Below are positions 56,829 through 64,000 of a stretch of DNA of 64,000 bases, piece by piece. Location of the stretch: positions 119,459 through 183,458 of the forward strand of contig NZ_JANJZK010000002.1 in assembly GCF_024623185.1 (NCBI RefSeq), read 5' to 3'. Positions within the stretch are counted from its first letter, which is position 1. The number at the start of each line of letters is the position of its first letter. The DNA comes from Anaerofustis stercorihominis (GTDB lineage: Bacteria; Bacillota; Clostridia; Eubacteriales; Anaerofustaceae). The notes below the pieces were generated by a model that ran no database searches, had not been told where the DNA came from, and was given only the letters and a program-made list of their open reading frames with translations. The position numbers were made by a program, and so were the translations under genes.

Positions 56829-56921
56829 ATTTAATTATAATATTAAAAATTAATTAAATACTGTCATGTCGCAGAGGATAAGTGATATAATCCCTTTATA
56901 GTATTTTTAAAGGAGAGAATA

Positions 56922-57338
56922 ATGAAGAAAGTAATTATTATATTTATGTGTGCATTTATGTCTCTCGGTATCTTATCGGGGTGCGGAGCCAATGATAGTT
57001 CCAATTCATCAAATGACAAAAATCATGTGAATATCATAGAAGATGATAATATCACGGCAGTTCAGGATGACAACGAACTTGAAATCAGATTAAATGATTT
57101 TAAAGGAAAGAAAGAATATATATTAAATTTAAATGATAATGCGGATATTAATGTGGATTATAATTTAAATAAAGGATCTTTAAGGTTTACTTTAAAAAAG
57201 GAAAACGGGCTTGAACACTTTAGTGCTGATTTGTATAAAACAGGAGAGTATACCTTTGAAGTTGGAAGCAAAGGTATTTATACGTTGATAATTGAAGGAA
57301 AAAATGTAAGCGGCAAAGTTGAATTAGAGGTAGATTAG
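56922..57338 (+). CDS. Small lipoprotein
   Basis: This 138-residue protein has a signal peptide with a lipobox LSGCGAN (Cys22 by my count), so it is membrane-anchored outside the cell. A Ser/Asn/Asp-rich linker and a beta-rich domain of about 90 residues follow. No family recognised. The AAAGGAGAG site is good. It stands alone between two terminators. Confidence 0.75.
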   Translation: MKKVIIIFMCAFMSLGILSGCGANDSSNSSNDKNHVNIIEDDNITAVQDDNELEIRLNDFKGKKEYILNLNDNADINVDYNLNKGSLRFTLKKENGLEHFSADLYKTGEYTFEVGSKGIYTLIIEGKNVSGKVELEVD

Positions 57339-57377
57339 ATATTATTAAAAAGTAAGTAACAATCAAATATGATATAG

Positions 57378-57405
57378 AATAATCGGTTTGTGCCGATTAT
57401 TTTTA
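57378..57405 (+). terminator. Terminator after the lipoprotein gene
   Basis: aataatcgg pairs with ccgattatt around a tttgtg loop, followed by TTTTA. Confidence 0.8.
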
Positions 57406-57457
57406 TTGATTAAAAGTTATTTTAAGGATAAAATACCTATATAATGAAGAGGTAAAA

Positions 57458-58048
57458 ATGAAACTAAACAGAGAATTTTATTTAAGAGACTGTGTTGAAG
57501 TGGCAAGAGACTTGCTTGGAAAAGCCTTTGTCCACGATACGAAAGAGGGTATAACGAAAGGGATAATTGTAGAGACCGAAGCTTACAACGGTGCGATAGA
57601 TAAAGCAAGTCATTCTTATAAATATAAAAGGACAAAGAGGACGGAGATACAATTTGGATTAGGCGGATATGCATATGTTTATTTTATATATGGGATGCAT
57701 TTTAACATAAATATCGTAACGGGAACGGAAGGTGAACCTCAGGGTGTTTTGATAAGGGGTATACAGCCGACTTATGGGATAGATTTGATGAAAGAAAGGC
57801 GAAAGACCGATAACCTGAGTAATCTAACCAACGGTCCCGCTAAACTTTGTCAGGCTATGGGAATAACAAAAGAGCAGTACGGGATTGACCTATGTAATTC
57901 AAATCTTTATATTGAAGAGGGAATAGACGTAGAAGATGAAGATGTTGATATAACAAAAAGAATAAATATAGATTATGCCAGGGAAGATAAAGATAGGCTT
58001 TGGAGATTTACTATTCGGGAAAAAGCCCGAAGTCTTCTTTTAAAATAA
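57458..58048 (+). CDS. mpg: DNA-3-methyladenine glycosylase (AAG/Mpg type)
   Basis: This 196-residue enzyme would remove 3-methyladenine and other alkylated purines. Motifs: LARDLLGK-like ARDLLGKAFVHD (about residues 16-27), IIVETEAYNG (about 36-45) with the catalytic Glu, and YGMHFNINIVTG. Length is typical. The site AAGAGGT is followed by the ATG at 57458. The DNA after its stop holds the hairpin array. Confidence 0.88.
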   Translation: MKLNREFYLRDCVEVARDLLGKAFVHDTKEGITKGIIVETEAYNGAIDKASHSYKYKRTKRTEIQFGLGGYAYVYFIYGMHFNINIVTGTEGEPQGVLIRGIQPTYGIDLMKERRKTDNLSNLTNGPAKLCQAMGITKEQYGIDLCNSNLYIEEGIDVEDEDVDITKRINIDYAREDKDRLWRFTIREKARSLLLK

Positions 58049-58057
58049 ATTTTTCCT

Positions 58058-58163
58058 TAAGGGGCGCCGCCCCTTACACCCACATTAGGGGTTCCACCCC
58101 TAAAACCCCGGCACTTTTTTAAAGATAAAAAAGGGCAGGGTTTATAAGGGACGGAGTCCCTTA
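58058..58163. repeat. GC-rich array of small hairpins between converging genes
   Basis: Three perfect 8-bp stems with 3-base loops occur: 58058-58076 (taaggggc/gcccctta), 58085-58103 (ttaggggt/acccctaa) and 58145-58163 (taagggac/gtccctta). A fourth weaker hairpin lies between (aaaccc with gggttt enclosing T- and A-runs). The block is far richer in GC than its surroundings and its last arm overlaps the carbonic anhydrase stop codon. Confidence 0.7.
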
Positions 58164-58703
58164 AATATTAACTTCTGAAAGCTCTCCCGTAACGGAATCC
58201 ATTATAAAACCTCTTATTACTATATCCTTTGGTATTAGGGGATGAGTCCTTAACATTTCCGTGGATTCTTTTACCGATTCTTCCACGCACTCAAAACCTG
58301 CAAGCCATGAATCAAAATCGATACCGCAGTGACGGATGAAATTGATTTTTTCTTCTTCGATACCCCTCTCTTTCATCTTTTCAATCATCATATCGCTGTT
58401 TATATTCTGAACTCCGCAGTCTGTATGTCCGATGACCATAATTTCTTCGATACCCAGTTCATATATAGCTACCAATATACTTCTTACCACACTTCCGAAT
58501 AAGTGAGATACTACTCCTCCCGCATTTTTGATTATTTTTACGTCTCCGTTTTTTATCCCAAGAGCTTCGGGAAGAAGAGTTGTGAGCCTCGTATCCATAC
58601 AAGTAAGTATAGCTATCTTCTTGTCGGGATATTTGCTTGTTATATGCTTTTCGTACATCTTTTCTTCTACGAATTTTTTATTATATTCAATTAATTCTTT
58701 CAT
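58161..58703 (-). CDS. Beta-class carbonic anhydrase
   Basis: This 180-residue zinc enzyme interconverts carbon dioxide and bicarbonate. The zinc and catalytic set is visible: CMDTRL (Cys, Asp-x-Arg dyad, about residues 35-40) and GHTDCGV (His and Cys, about 92-98). It lacks a signal peptide. The gene runs leftward and its end overlaps the last hairpin of the array. The start has a near-GAGGTATG site. Confidence 0.87.
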   Translation of the reverse strand: MKELIEYNKKFVEEKMYEKHITSKYPDKKIAILTCMDTRLTTLLPEALGIKNGDVKIIKNAGGVVSHLFGSVVRSILVAIYELGIEEIMVIGHTDCGVQNINSDMMIEKMKERGIEEEKINFIRHCGIDFDSWLAGFECVEESVKESTEMLRTHPLIPKDIVIRGFIMDSVTGELSEVNI

Positions 58704-58946
58704 TTCATACCTCTTATATAAGTCGGATATTTTATCCTCTTTTTATTTTTAAGTAATATTATATATCATTTATTGGTTTATTAAAATATTTTTGATGTTT
58801 ATTGTTTATAAAAATTATATTTTAAATTTTGTACGATATAATAAGAAAATATTTGTATGCATTGGCTAACATGATATAATAAATATGTAATAAATAGTAT
58901 AATATAATTATATTAATCAAAAATAAATAAAAGGATATTAATATTT
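58704..58946. other. AT-rich region between divergent carbonic anhydrase and copA
   Basis: No gene is seen. It holds the promoter of the carbonic anhydrase on the minus strand, which I cannot place, and the start of the copA control region to its right. Confidence 0.4.
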
Positions 58947-58978
58947 CCCATTGACACAATGGGGAATTATGGTATACT
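58947..58978 (+). promoter_or_regulatory. Candidate copper-responsive promoter/operator of copA
   Basis: A perfect 7-bp inverted repeat (cccattg, 3 bases, caatggg; 58947-58963) includes the -35 hexamer TTGACA (58951-58956). TATACT at 58973-58978 follows with 16-base spacing. A repressor such as CsoR or CopY could act here; no such gene is in the window. Confidence 0.6.
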
Positions 58979-59042
58979 TTAGTTAAATAATAATTAGCAT
59001 ATGTTAAAAACTATCTATATTTTTAAATAAAAGGAGCAGAAA

Positions 59043-61613
59043 ATGAAAAAAGAAAAATATGATATAACGGGCATGAGCTGCTCTGCCTGCTCGTCAAGGA
59101 TAGAAAAAGATTTATCAAAGGTGGAAGGTGTTGACAGCGTAAGCGTAAACCTTCTTACGAACAGTATGAATGTGTCTTACGACGAAAGTGTCCTGACCAG
59201 CGGAGATATTATTTCTTCGGTTCAGAAGTCAGGGTACGGAGCAAGCGTACATGACGGGAGTAATACTACTCAAAATAAAAAGGAAGACAGTGTCAAAAAG
59301 GACAGCGAAGATGAAATAAAATCAATGAAAAACAGATTTATCATTTCGCTTATATTCTTAATTCCTCTTATGTATATAGCAATGTATCATATGTTTGACG
59401 GATTTTTAGGCTTTAAGACTCCTGATTTCATAATGACTTTATTTCACGGTAATGAAAATGCGATAACCTTTGCCTTTATTCAGTTCCTGCTTGTTCTCCC
59501 TATAATGTACGTTAACAGAAAGTACTATATAGTAGGTTTCAAGACTTTATTCAAATTAAGCCCAAACATGGATTCTCTTATAGCTATAGGCTCTTCTGCG
59601 GCTGTTGTGTACGGAGTGTTCGCTATATTCAGGATAGGGTTTGGTCTCGGACATGGAGATATGAGTATCGTTGATAGGTACAGCATGGATCTGTATTTTG
59701 AGTCAGCGGGTATGATACTAACTCTTATTACTCTCGGTAAATATCTTGAAACCAGGTCAAAGGGAAAGACCAGCGAAGCTATCACAAAGCTTATGAACCT
59801 GGCTCCAAAGACTGCAATAGTTGAAAAGGACGGAGAGGAAATGGAAGTCCTTGCTGAGCAGGTCATAAAAGGAGATATAGTAATAGTTAAGCCCGGAAGC
59901 AGTATTCCCGTTGACGGAGTTATAGTTTCGGGTTCTACTTCAATAGACGAATCTATGATAACGGGGGAGAGTATCCCCGTTGAAAAGGCAAAGGGCGATA
60001 AAGTTATCGGGGCTACCATAAATAAGTCGGGGTACTTTAAATTCGAGGCTACAAACGTAAATGAAGATACTACGATTAATAAAATCATAAAACTTGTTGA
60101 AGAAGCCAGTTCTTCAAAAGCGCCAATAGCAAAGATAGCTGATAAGATTTCGGGGATATTCGTTCCCGTCGTGATTACCATTGCGGTAGTTGCGGCTGCC
60201 GTTTGGATAATTATGGGTGAGAGTTTTGAATTTGCACTTTCCATAGGTATAGCGGTGCTTGTTATTTCATGTCCTTGCGCCCTTGGGCTTGCGACTCCGG
60301 TTGCCATAATGGTAGGTACGGGGAAGGGAGCGGAGAATGGTATACTCATAAAATCCGGAGAAGCTCTTGAAATAGCTCACAGTATCGATACCGTGGTAAT
60401 GGATAAGACTGGAACCATAACCAAAGGAGAACCTAGAGTAACCGACATAATCAATGCTGACTTAGATGAAAATGAACTGTTAAAAATAGCAAAAGGGCTG
60501 GAGAAGTCAAGCGAACATCCTTTGGCAGAAGCAATAATAAAATACGCCGATGAAAAAGGTATCAAAGATATAGATACTACTGATTTTGAAGCCATATTCG
60601 GTAAAGGTGTCAAAGCAAAAATAAATAATAAGACTTACTATGCCGGAAATAAAGCTCTTATGACTGAGCAGGGTGTAGATATAAGTAAATATGAAGAAAC
60701 TATAAATACTTTGGCTGACGACGGAAAAACTCCTTTGATTTTTTCCGATGAAAAGAATGTAATAGGGATAATCGCCGTAGCGGATGTGGAAAAGGAAACA
60801 AGCAAGGAAGCCATAGATTTATTTAAGAGTATGAATATAGATGTAGTAATGCTTACCGGAGACAATGCAAGGACTGCAAAGGCAATACAAAGAAAGCTTG
60901 GGATCCCTAAAGTTATTTCGGAAGTACTTCCCGATGATAAAGAAGCTAAAATATCTGAAATACAAAACAGCGGAAAGAAAGTTGCAATGGTAGGTGACGG
61001 CATAAACGACGCTCCGGCGTTAGCCAGAGCAGATGTGGGTATCGCTATAGGTGCGGGGACAGACGTAGCGATAGAAAGTGCGGATATCGTACTTATGAAA
61101 AGCGACTTGCTGGACGCTGTGACTGCGGTTAAATTAAGTAAGGCGGTTATCAAAAATATAAAGGAAAACCTGTTTTGGGCATTTTTCTATAACAGTGTAG
61201 GTATCCCTTTGGCGGCAGGTGTATTCTATACGACTTTGGGCTGGAGCTTAAGCCCTATGTTCGGTGCGGCGGCAATGAGCCTTAGCAGTGTTTGTGTGGT
61301 TACCAATGCTTTAAGACTTAAATTTTTCAAGGTGGAACATGGTAAGAAAACCGTTAAGGACGATAATACAAATAATACTGGGGTTATAGATGATAAAGCG
61401 AATAATAAAAAGCAGATAGTAATAAAAGGAATGACTTGTTCACACTGCACTGCGGCGGTTGAAAAAGCACTTAAAGAAGTAGAGGGGGTAGAAGCCGATA
61501 AGGTGGATTTGGATTCTAAATCCGCTTATATAGCTCTTGATAAGCCTGTAGAGGATAAAATATTAAAAGAAGTTATAAAAAATGCAGGATACAAAGTTGT
61601 AAAAATAAAATAA
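59043..61613 (+). CDS. copA: Copper-exporting P1B-type ATPase with terminal metal-binding domains
   Basis: This 856-residue pump has an N-terminal HMA domain ([14 protein letters not shown], residues 9-22), eight hydrophobic segments, the ion-site [10 protein letters not shown] (residues 408-417 by estimate), the phosphorylation site DKTGTIT and the hinge [11 protein letters not shown]. After the last segment there is a linker and a second HMA domain ([15 protein letters not shown]). This order, with a copper chaperone-like domain at the C-terminus, is uncommon. It exports Cu(I). AAAGGAG site. Confidence 0.93.
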   Translation: MKKEKYDITGMSCSACSSRIEKDLSKVEGVDSVSVNLLTNSMNVSYDESVLTSGDIISSVQKSGYGASVHDGSNTTQNKKEDSVKKDSEDEIKSMKNRFIISLIFLIPLMYIAMYHMFDGFLGFKTPDFIMTLFHGNENAITFAFIQFLLVLPIMYVNRKYYIVGFKTLFKLSPNMDSLIAIGSSAAVVYGVFAIFRIGFGLGHGDMSIVDRYSMDLYFESAGMILTLITLGKYLETRSKGKTSEAITKLMNLAPKTAIVEKDGEEMEVLAEQVIKGDIVIVKPGSSIPVDGVIVSGSTSIDESMITGESIPVEKAKGDKVIGATINKSGYFKFEATNVNEDTTINKIIKLVEEASSSKAPIAKIADKISGIFVPVVITIAVVAAAVWIIMGESFEFALSIGIAVLVISCPCALGLATPVAIMVGTGKGAENGILIKSGEALEIAHSIDTVVMDKTGTITKGEPRVTDIINADLDENELLKIAKGLEKSSEHPLAEAIIKYADEKGIKDIDTTDFEAIFGKGVKAKINNKTYYAGNKALMTEQGVDISKYEETINTLADDGKTPLIFSDEKNVIGIIAVADVEKETSKEAIDLFKSMNIDVVMLTGDNARTAKAIQRKLGIPKVISEVLPDDKEAKISEIQNSGKKVAMVGDGINDAPALARADVGIAIGAGTDVAIESADIVLMKSDLLDAVTAVKLSKAVIKNIKENLFWAFFYNSVGIPLAAGVFYTTLGWSLSPMFGAAAMSLSSVCVVTNALRLKFFKVEHGKKTVKDDNTNNTGVIDDKANNKKQIVIKGMTCSHCTAAVEKALKEVEGVEADKVDLDSKSAYIALDKPVEDKILKEVIKNAGYKVVKIK

Positions 61614-61643
61614 GTTTTATAGTATTATTATATTATATATAAA

Positions 61644-61676
61644 AAAATCCTTGAGGGTATCCTCGGGATTTTTTAT
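61644..61676 (+). terminator. Terminator after copA
   Basis: A stem of roughly 10 bp with one bulge (aaatccttgagg with cctcgggattt), loop gtat, then TTTTA. Confidence 0.85.
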
Positions 61677-61729
61677 TTTAAATGGTTTATGGGTATTAGT
61701 AGCTTTTATAAAGATAATAAATTATTCTA

Positions 61730-61787
61730 TTGACAAATATGCAAATATGTAATATATTACTTATATTAAGTAATATATTACATATTT
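61730..61787 (+). promoter_or_regulatory. Promoter overlapped by a perfect 20-bp palindromic operator
   Basis: TTGACA at 61730-61735, 17 bases, TATATT at 61753-61758. The inverted repeat 61743-61762 with 61768-61787 is perfect over 20 bases with a 5-base centre, and it covers the -10 box. The MarR gene two places downstream is the likely binder, giving autoregulation. Confidence 0.8.
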
Positions 61788-61797
61788 GAGGTGAGCA

Positions 61798-62190
61798 ATG
61801 AAAATTATAAAGGGATTACTTATTTGGATACTTATTTTTATATTTGCATTTTTGAACGGGGGGCTAAGAGAATATCTTTTAATTCCTTATTTAGGAGAAA
61901 AGATAGGGCTTGTAATGAGCGGTATCATACTAATTTTAGTTATAATGATAATTTCATTAATATTTGTGCCTAGACTTGGATTAAAATCGTCAGGAGAAGC
62001 TTTTTATGTAGGTTTTATGTGGTTTTTACTGACAAATTTATTTGATTTGTTCAGTATTTATTCATCCGGAGGGGATTTTATGGATTTTATTTCTATGTTT
62101 AATATATCTGGAGGAAATTTATGGACATTTGTCGTTATAGTGACATTATTGTCTCCGCTATTGATATATAAAATTAAAAATAAGCAGTAA
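61798..62190 (+). CDS. Four-segment membrane protein of a MarR operon
   Basis: This 130-residue protein has four hydrophobic segments (about residues 3-18, 38-58, 68-86 and 108-124). No family recognised. The GAGGTGAG site lies next to the palindromic operator. It may be a transporter subunit or an enzyme partner; the neighbours (MarR and flavodoxin-like) suggest a redox or stress role. Confidence 0.7.
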   Translation: MKIIKGLLIWILIFIFAFLNGGLREYLLIPYLGEKIGLVMSGIILILVIMIISLIFVPRLGLKSSGEAFYVGFMWFLLTNLFDLFSIYSSGGDFMDFISMFNISGGNLWTFVVIVTLLSPLLIYKIKNKQ

Positions 62191-62200
62191 GGAAATGATT

Positions 62201-62650
62201 ATGAAACTACTAAATTACGATAACGAACATTTGATTTTTGGTTTACTCTTTATGATATCCAATAAACTTCAGGTCATAGGAGATAGTTTTTATGATGAGA
62301 TAACTGTAAAGCAGTGGTTTGTACTGGTGGTTATAGATACATTCAAGGAAGAGTATCCAAGCCTTTCGGATGTGGCGAATATGGTTGGGAGTTCTCATCA
62401 GAATGTTAAGCAGATAGTAAATAAACTTATCAGTAAAGGATACCTTAAAATAGTTCAGGATGAGAATGACAAAAGAAGGAGCCTTATAAAAATGACAGAC
62501 AAGTGCGAAAAACTTCAAAATGATTATAAAGAAAAGGAAAGTGAATTTATGAGAGATCTTTTCAGAGGTACTAAAGAAGAGGATTTGAAAAAAGTAGTGG
62601 AAGTATTTCTTAGGTTGAGTGAAAATATAGAGGAGATGAAATATGAATAA
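62201..62650 (+). CDS. MarR-family regulator
   Basis: This 149-residue protein has an N-terminal helical region and a winged helix-turn-helix (SLSDVANMVGSSHQNVKQIVNKLISKGYLKIV, wing DENDKRRSLIKMT). The ATG at 62201 follows AAGGA with 7 bases; an ATG at 62195 in the same frame touches the site. It overlaps the next gene by 8 bases. It likely binds the palindrome at 61743-61787. Confidence 0.88.
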   Translation: MKLLNYDNEHLIFGLLFMISNKLQVIGDSFYDEITVKQWFVLVVIDTFKEEYPSLSDVANMVGSSHQNVKQIVNKLISKGYLKIVQDENDKRRSLIKMTDKCEKLQNDYKEKESEFMRDLFRGTKEEDLKKVVEVFLRLSENIEEMKYE

Positions 62651-63152
62651 AGTAATTTTGCTTTACGCTTCAAAGCACGGGAGTTCAAAGGAATATGCCG
62701 ATATGATAGGAACTGAACTTGACGTTAAAGCAGTTGATATAGCTAAGTTTAATTGCGTTAAAAAAGAAGATTACGATACTATTATCTTTGTATCGGGAGT
62801 ATATGCTTCAAAAATCAATAAGATAGATACAATAAAAAATAGTTTTAATAAATTTGATAATATAATTATCTGCCCTGTAGGCTTCAGCGAATATAATGAA
62901 GAAATAAAGAATAATATAGAAAACAATTTTAATCAAGAAGAACTAAAAAAAGTTAATATTTTTTATCTTAGAGGAGCTTTAGATATTTCCAAACTTTCAT
63001 TTTTGGAAAAAATGATGATGAACATAATGAAAAAGATGTTGAAGAAAAATCCCGAAGAGAATAAAGAAATGCTTGCTGCATTTGATAAGCCTGTTTCATT
63101 TATAAATAAGGATAATATAAAAGATTTGATATCTTATGTGAAAGAAATTTAA
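62643..63152 (+). CDS. Flavodoxin-like protein
   Basis: This 169-residue protein starts with the FMN-phosphate loop ILLYASKHGSSKEYADMI (about residues 4-21) and has the alternating strand-helix order of flavodoxins (VSGVYASKINKI, VGFSEYNEEI). It resembles flavodoxin-5/HemG-type proteins. It could carry electrons or act as a protoporphyrinogen oxidase-like enzyme; the operon does not decide. Translationally coupled to the MarR gene. Confidence 0.78.
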   Translation: MNKVILLYASKHGSSKEYADMIGTELDVKAVDIAKFNCVKKEDYDTIIFVSGVYASKINKIDTIKNSFNKFDNIIICPVGFSEYNEEIKNNIENNFNQEELKKVNIFYLRGALDISKLSFLEKMMMNIMKKMLKKNPEENKEMLAAFDKPVSFINKDNIKDLISYVKEI

Positions 63153-63192
63153 AGGTGTGATATATAATATAAAATAAAGCTAATTATCAATA

Positions 63193-63229
63193 AAAAGAAT
63201 TATTACAAGAGGTAATAATTCTTTTTTGT
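63193..63229 (+). terminator. Terminator after the flavodoxin gene
   Basis: A 12-bp stem (agaattattac arms) with a 5-base loop followed by TTTTT. Confidence 0.85.
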
Positions 63230-63499
63230 TATTGATTAAAAAAATAGTCTTTTAAAATATATATGTTATATCTTAGTAAGCAACAATATATTTAATTAAT
63301 TAAATCATATTTATAAGTTTTATGGAGATATATTATTTCTGTAATTAAATGTAATCAGTATTATATAGTTCTATTGTATATGTTGATAAATAATTAAATT
63401 ATCTTAAATATTATTTTATTGACATTGACAAAGTATGAGCTTAAAAGTAGTATTATATTAAGTTAAATCATACATTAATTTGATAAAAGGGGAGAGAAC
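63230..63499. other. Intergenic region with a promoter for the SRPBCC gene
   Basis: AT-rich with no gene. TTGACA at 63425-63430 (repeated once just upstream), 17 bases, TAGTAT at 63448-63453 is a credible promoter. GGGGAG precedes the next start. Confidence 0.55.
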
Positions 63500-63910
63500 A
63501 TGAGAAGATCGGAATTAGTGGCTGCATTTAAAAGTGATATAAATACAGTGTGGGATGTCATGACGAATAACAAAGATTTTTCTTGGAGAAGTGATTTAGA
63601 CAGGATAGAGATATTAGATAAAGAAAATTTTGTCGAATATACCAAAGATGGATTTTCCACAAGTTTTAAGATAACAGCAAAAGAGAAACCACATTTATAT
63701 AAATTCGACATGGAGAATAAAAACTTTAAAGGGAAATGGATCGGTGAGTTCAGAGAGACCGAAGACGGCGGATGTGAAATAACATTTATAGAAGAAATCT
63801 ATATAAAAAGTAAAGTCATGGAAATATTATCTCATTTGTTTATGAATTTAAAGAAAATGCAGGATACTTATGTAAGGGATCTGAAAGTTAAGCTTGGGGA
63901 AGACGTTTAA
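63500..63910 (+). CDS. SRPBCC-fold (polyketide cyclase-like) protein
   Basis: This 136-residue protein begins with strand, then INTVWDVMTNNKDFSWRSDLDRIEIL, and ends in a long C-terminal helix, as in START/SRPBCC hydrophobic-ligand-binding proteins. No catalytic motif can be seen. GGGGAGA site. The gene stands alone near the right end. Confidence 0.7.
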   Translation: MRRSELVAAFKSDINTVWDVMTNNKDFSWRSDLDRIEILDKENFVEYTKDGFSTSFKITAKEKPHLYKFDMENKNFKGKWIGEFRETEDGGCEITFIEEIYIKSKVMEILSHLFMNLKKMQDTYVRDLKVKLGEDV

Positions 63911-63944
63911 CGTGCTTTTTGCAAATATAAAACATAAGGAAACT

Positions 63945-63972
63945 AGCAAATCTCCCTATAAGGGAATTTGCT
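63945..63972 (+). terminator. Hairpin after the SRPBCC gene
   Basis: agcaaat pairs with atttgct, and tccc with ggga inside, with one bulge. No long U-run is seen before the window ends, so the terminator call is tentative. Confidence 0.5.
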
Positions 63973-64000
63973 CATGTTATTCGGGGGCTAAAGCTTGAAT

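Overview
The window looks like a chromosome segment of a low-GC, Gram-positive anaerobe of the Clostridia (Bacillota). The case rests on strong GGAGG-type ribosome sites, tandem glycine and ZTP riboswitch-like leaders, AT-rich intergenic DNA with short U-tailed terminators, an NPxTN-type wall-anchored surface protein and a collagen-like protein. No rRNA or tRNA was seen, so the genus cannot be fixed. A Clostridial (Peptostreptococcales or Tissierellales-like) host is only a guess.

Bases 1 to about 29,840 are most of an integrated siphophage or phage-derived element, visibly richer in GC than the rest. The order is GGCT-like protein, zinc ribbon, large terminase, portal, ClpP-type head protease, HK97-type major capsid protein, head-tail connectors, major tail protein, tail chaperone with a -1 frameshift, tape measure protein, Dit, Tal, tail fibre and baseplate proteins, holin and amidase. 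Then follow a short replication block (DUF2800, DUF2815, family A DNA polymerase) and three consecutive large-serine-recombinase-type genes. A group IIC intron with its reverse transcriptase sits just behind the terminator that separates the tail chaperone from the tape measure gene. Several noncoding elements stand out: a three-way-junction-like inverted repeat after the capsid gene, and three copies of a conserved leader motif around the DUF2800/DUF2815 block. The last copy overlaps the ribosome site of the gene ahead of the recombinases.

Bases about 29,840 to 35,450 are a patchwork: an insertion sequence with an unusually long 27-bp direct repeat, an XRE regulator and a transposase each broken by one in-frame TAG, a DUF262/DUF1524 (GmrSD-like) candidate defence gene, and a GNAT acetyltransferase and a methyltransferase. 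Each of those two enzymes is preceded by a copy of the same roughly 150-bp noncoding element. This last arrangement is the least explained structure in the window.

From about 35,700 to the end the DNA is AT-rich host chromosome. It holds TspO, a DUF1848 gene with an in-frame TGA, a large surface protein, an NSS transporter, asparaginase, a glycine-riboswitch-controlled AGCS symporter, a MarR plus hydrolase pair, a cytidylate-kinase-like plus MATE pair, a glycosyltransferase, a collagen-like protein, a cold-shock protein, a ZTP-riboswitch-controlled AICAR transformylase, DNA glycosylase, carbonic anhydrase, a copper ATPase with metal-binding domains at both ends, and a MarR plus flavodoxin operon behind a perfect 20-bp palindromic operator.
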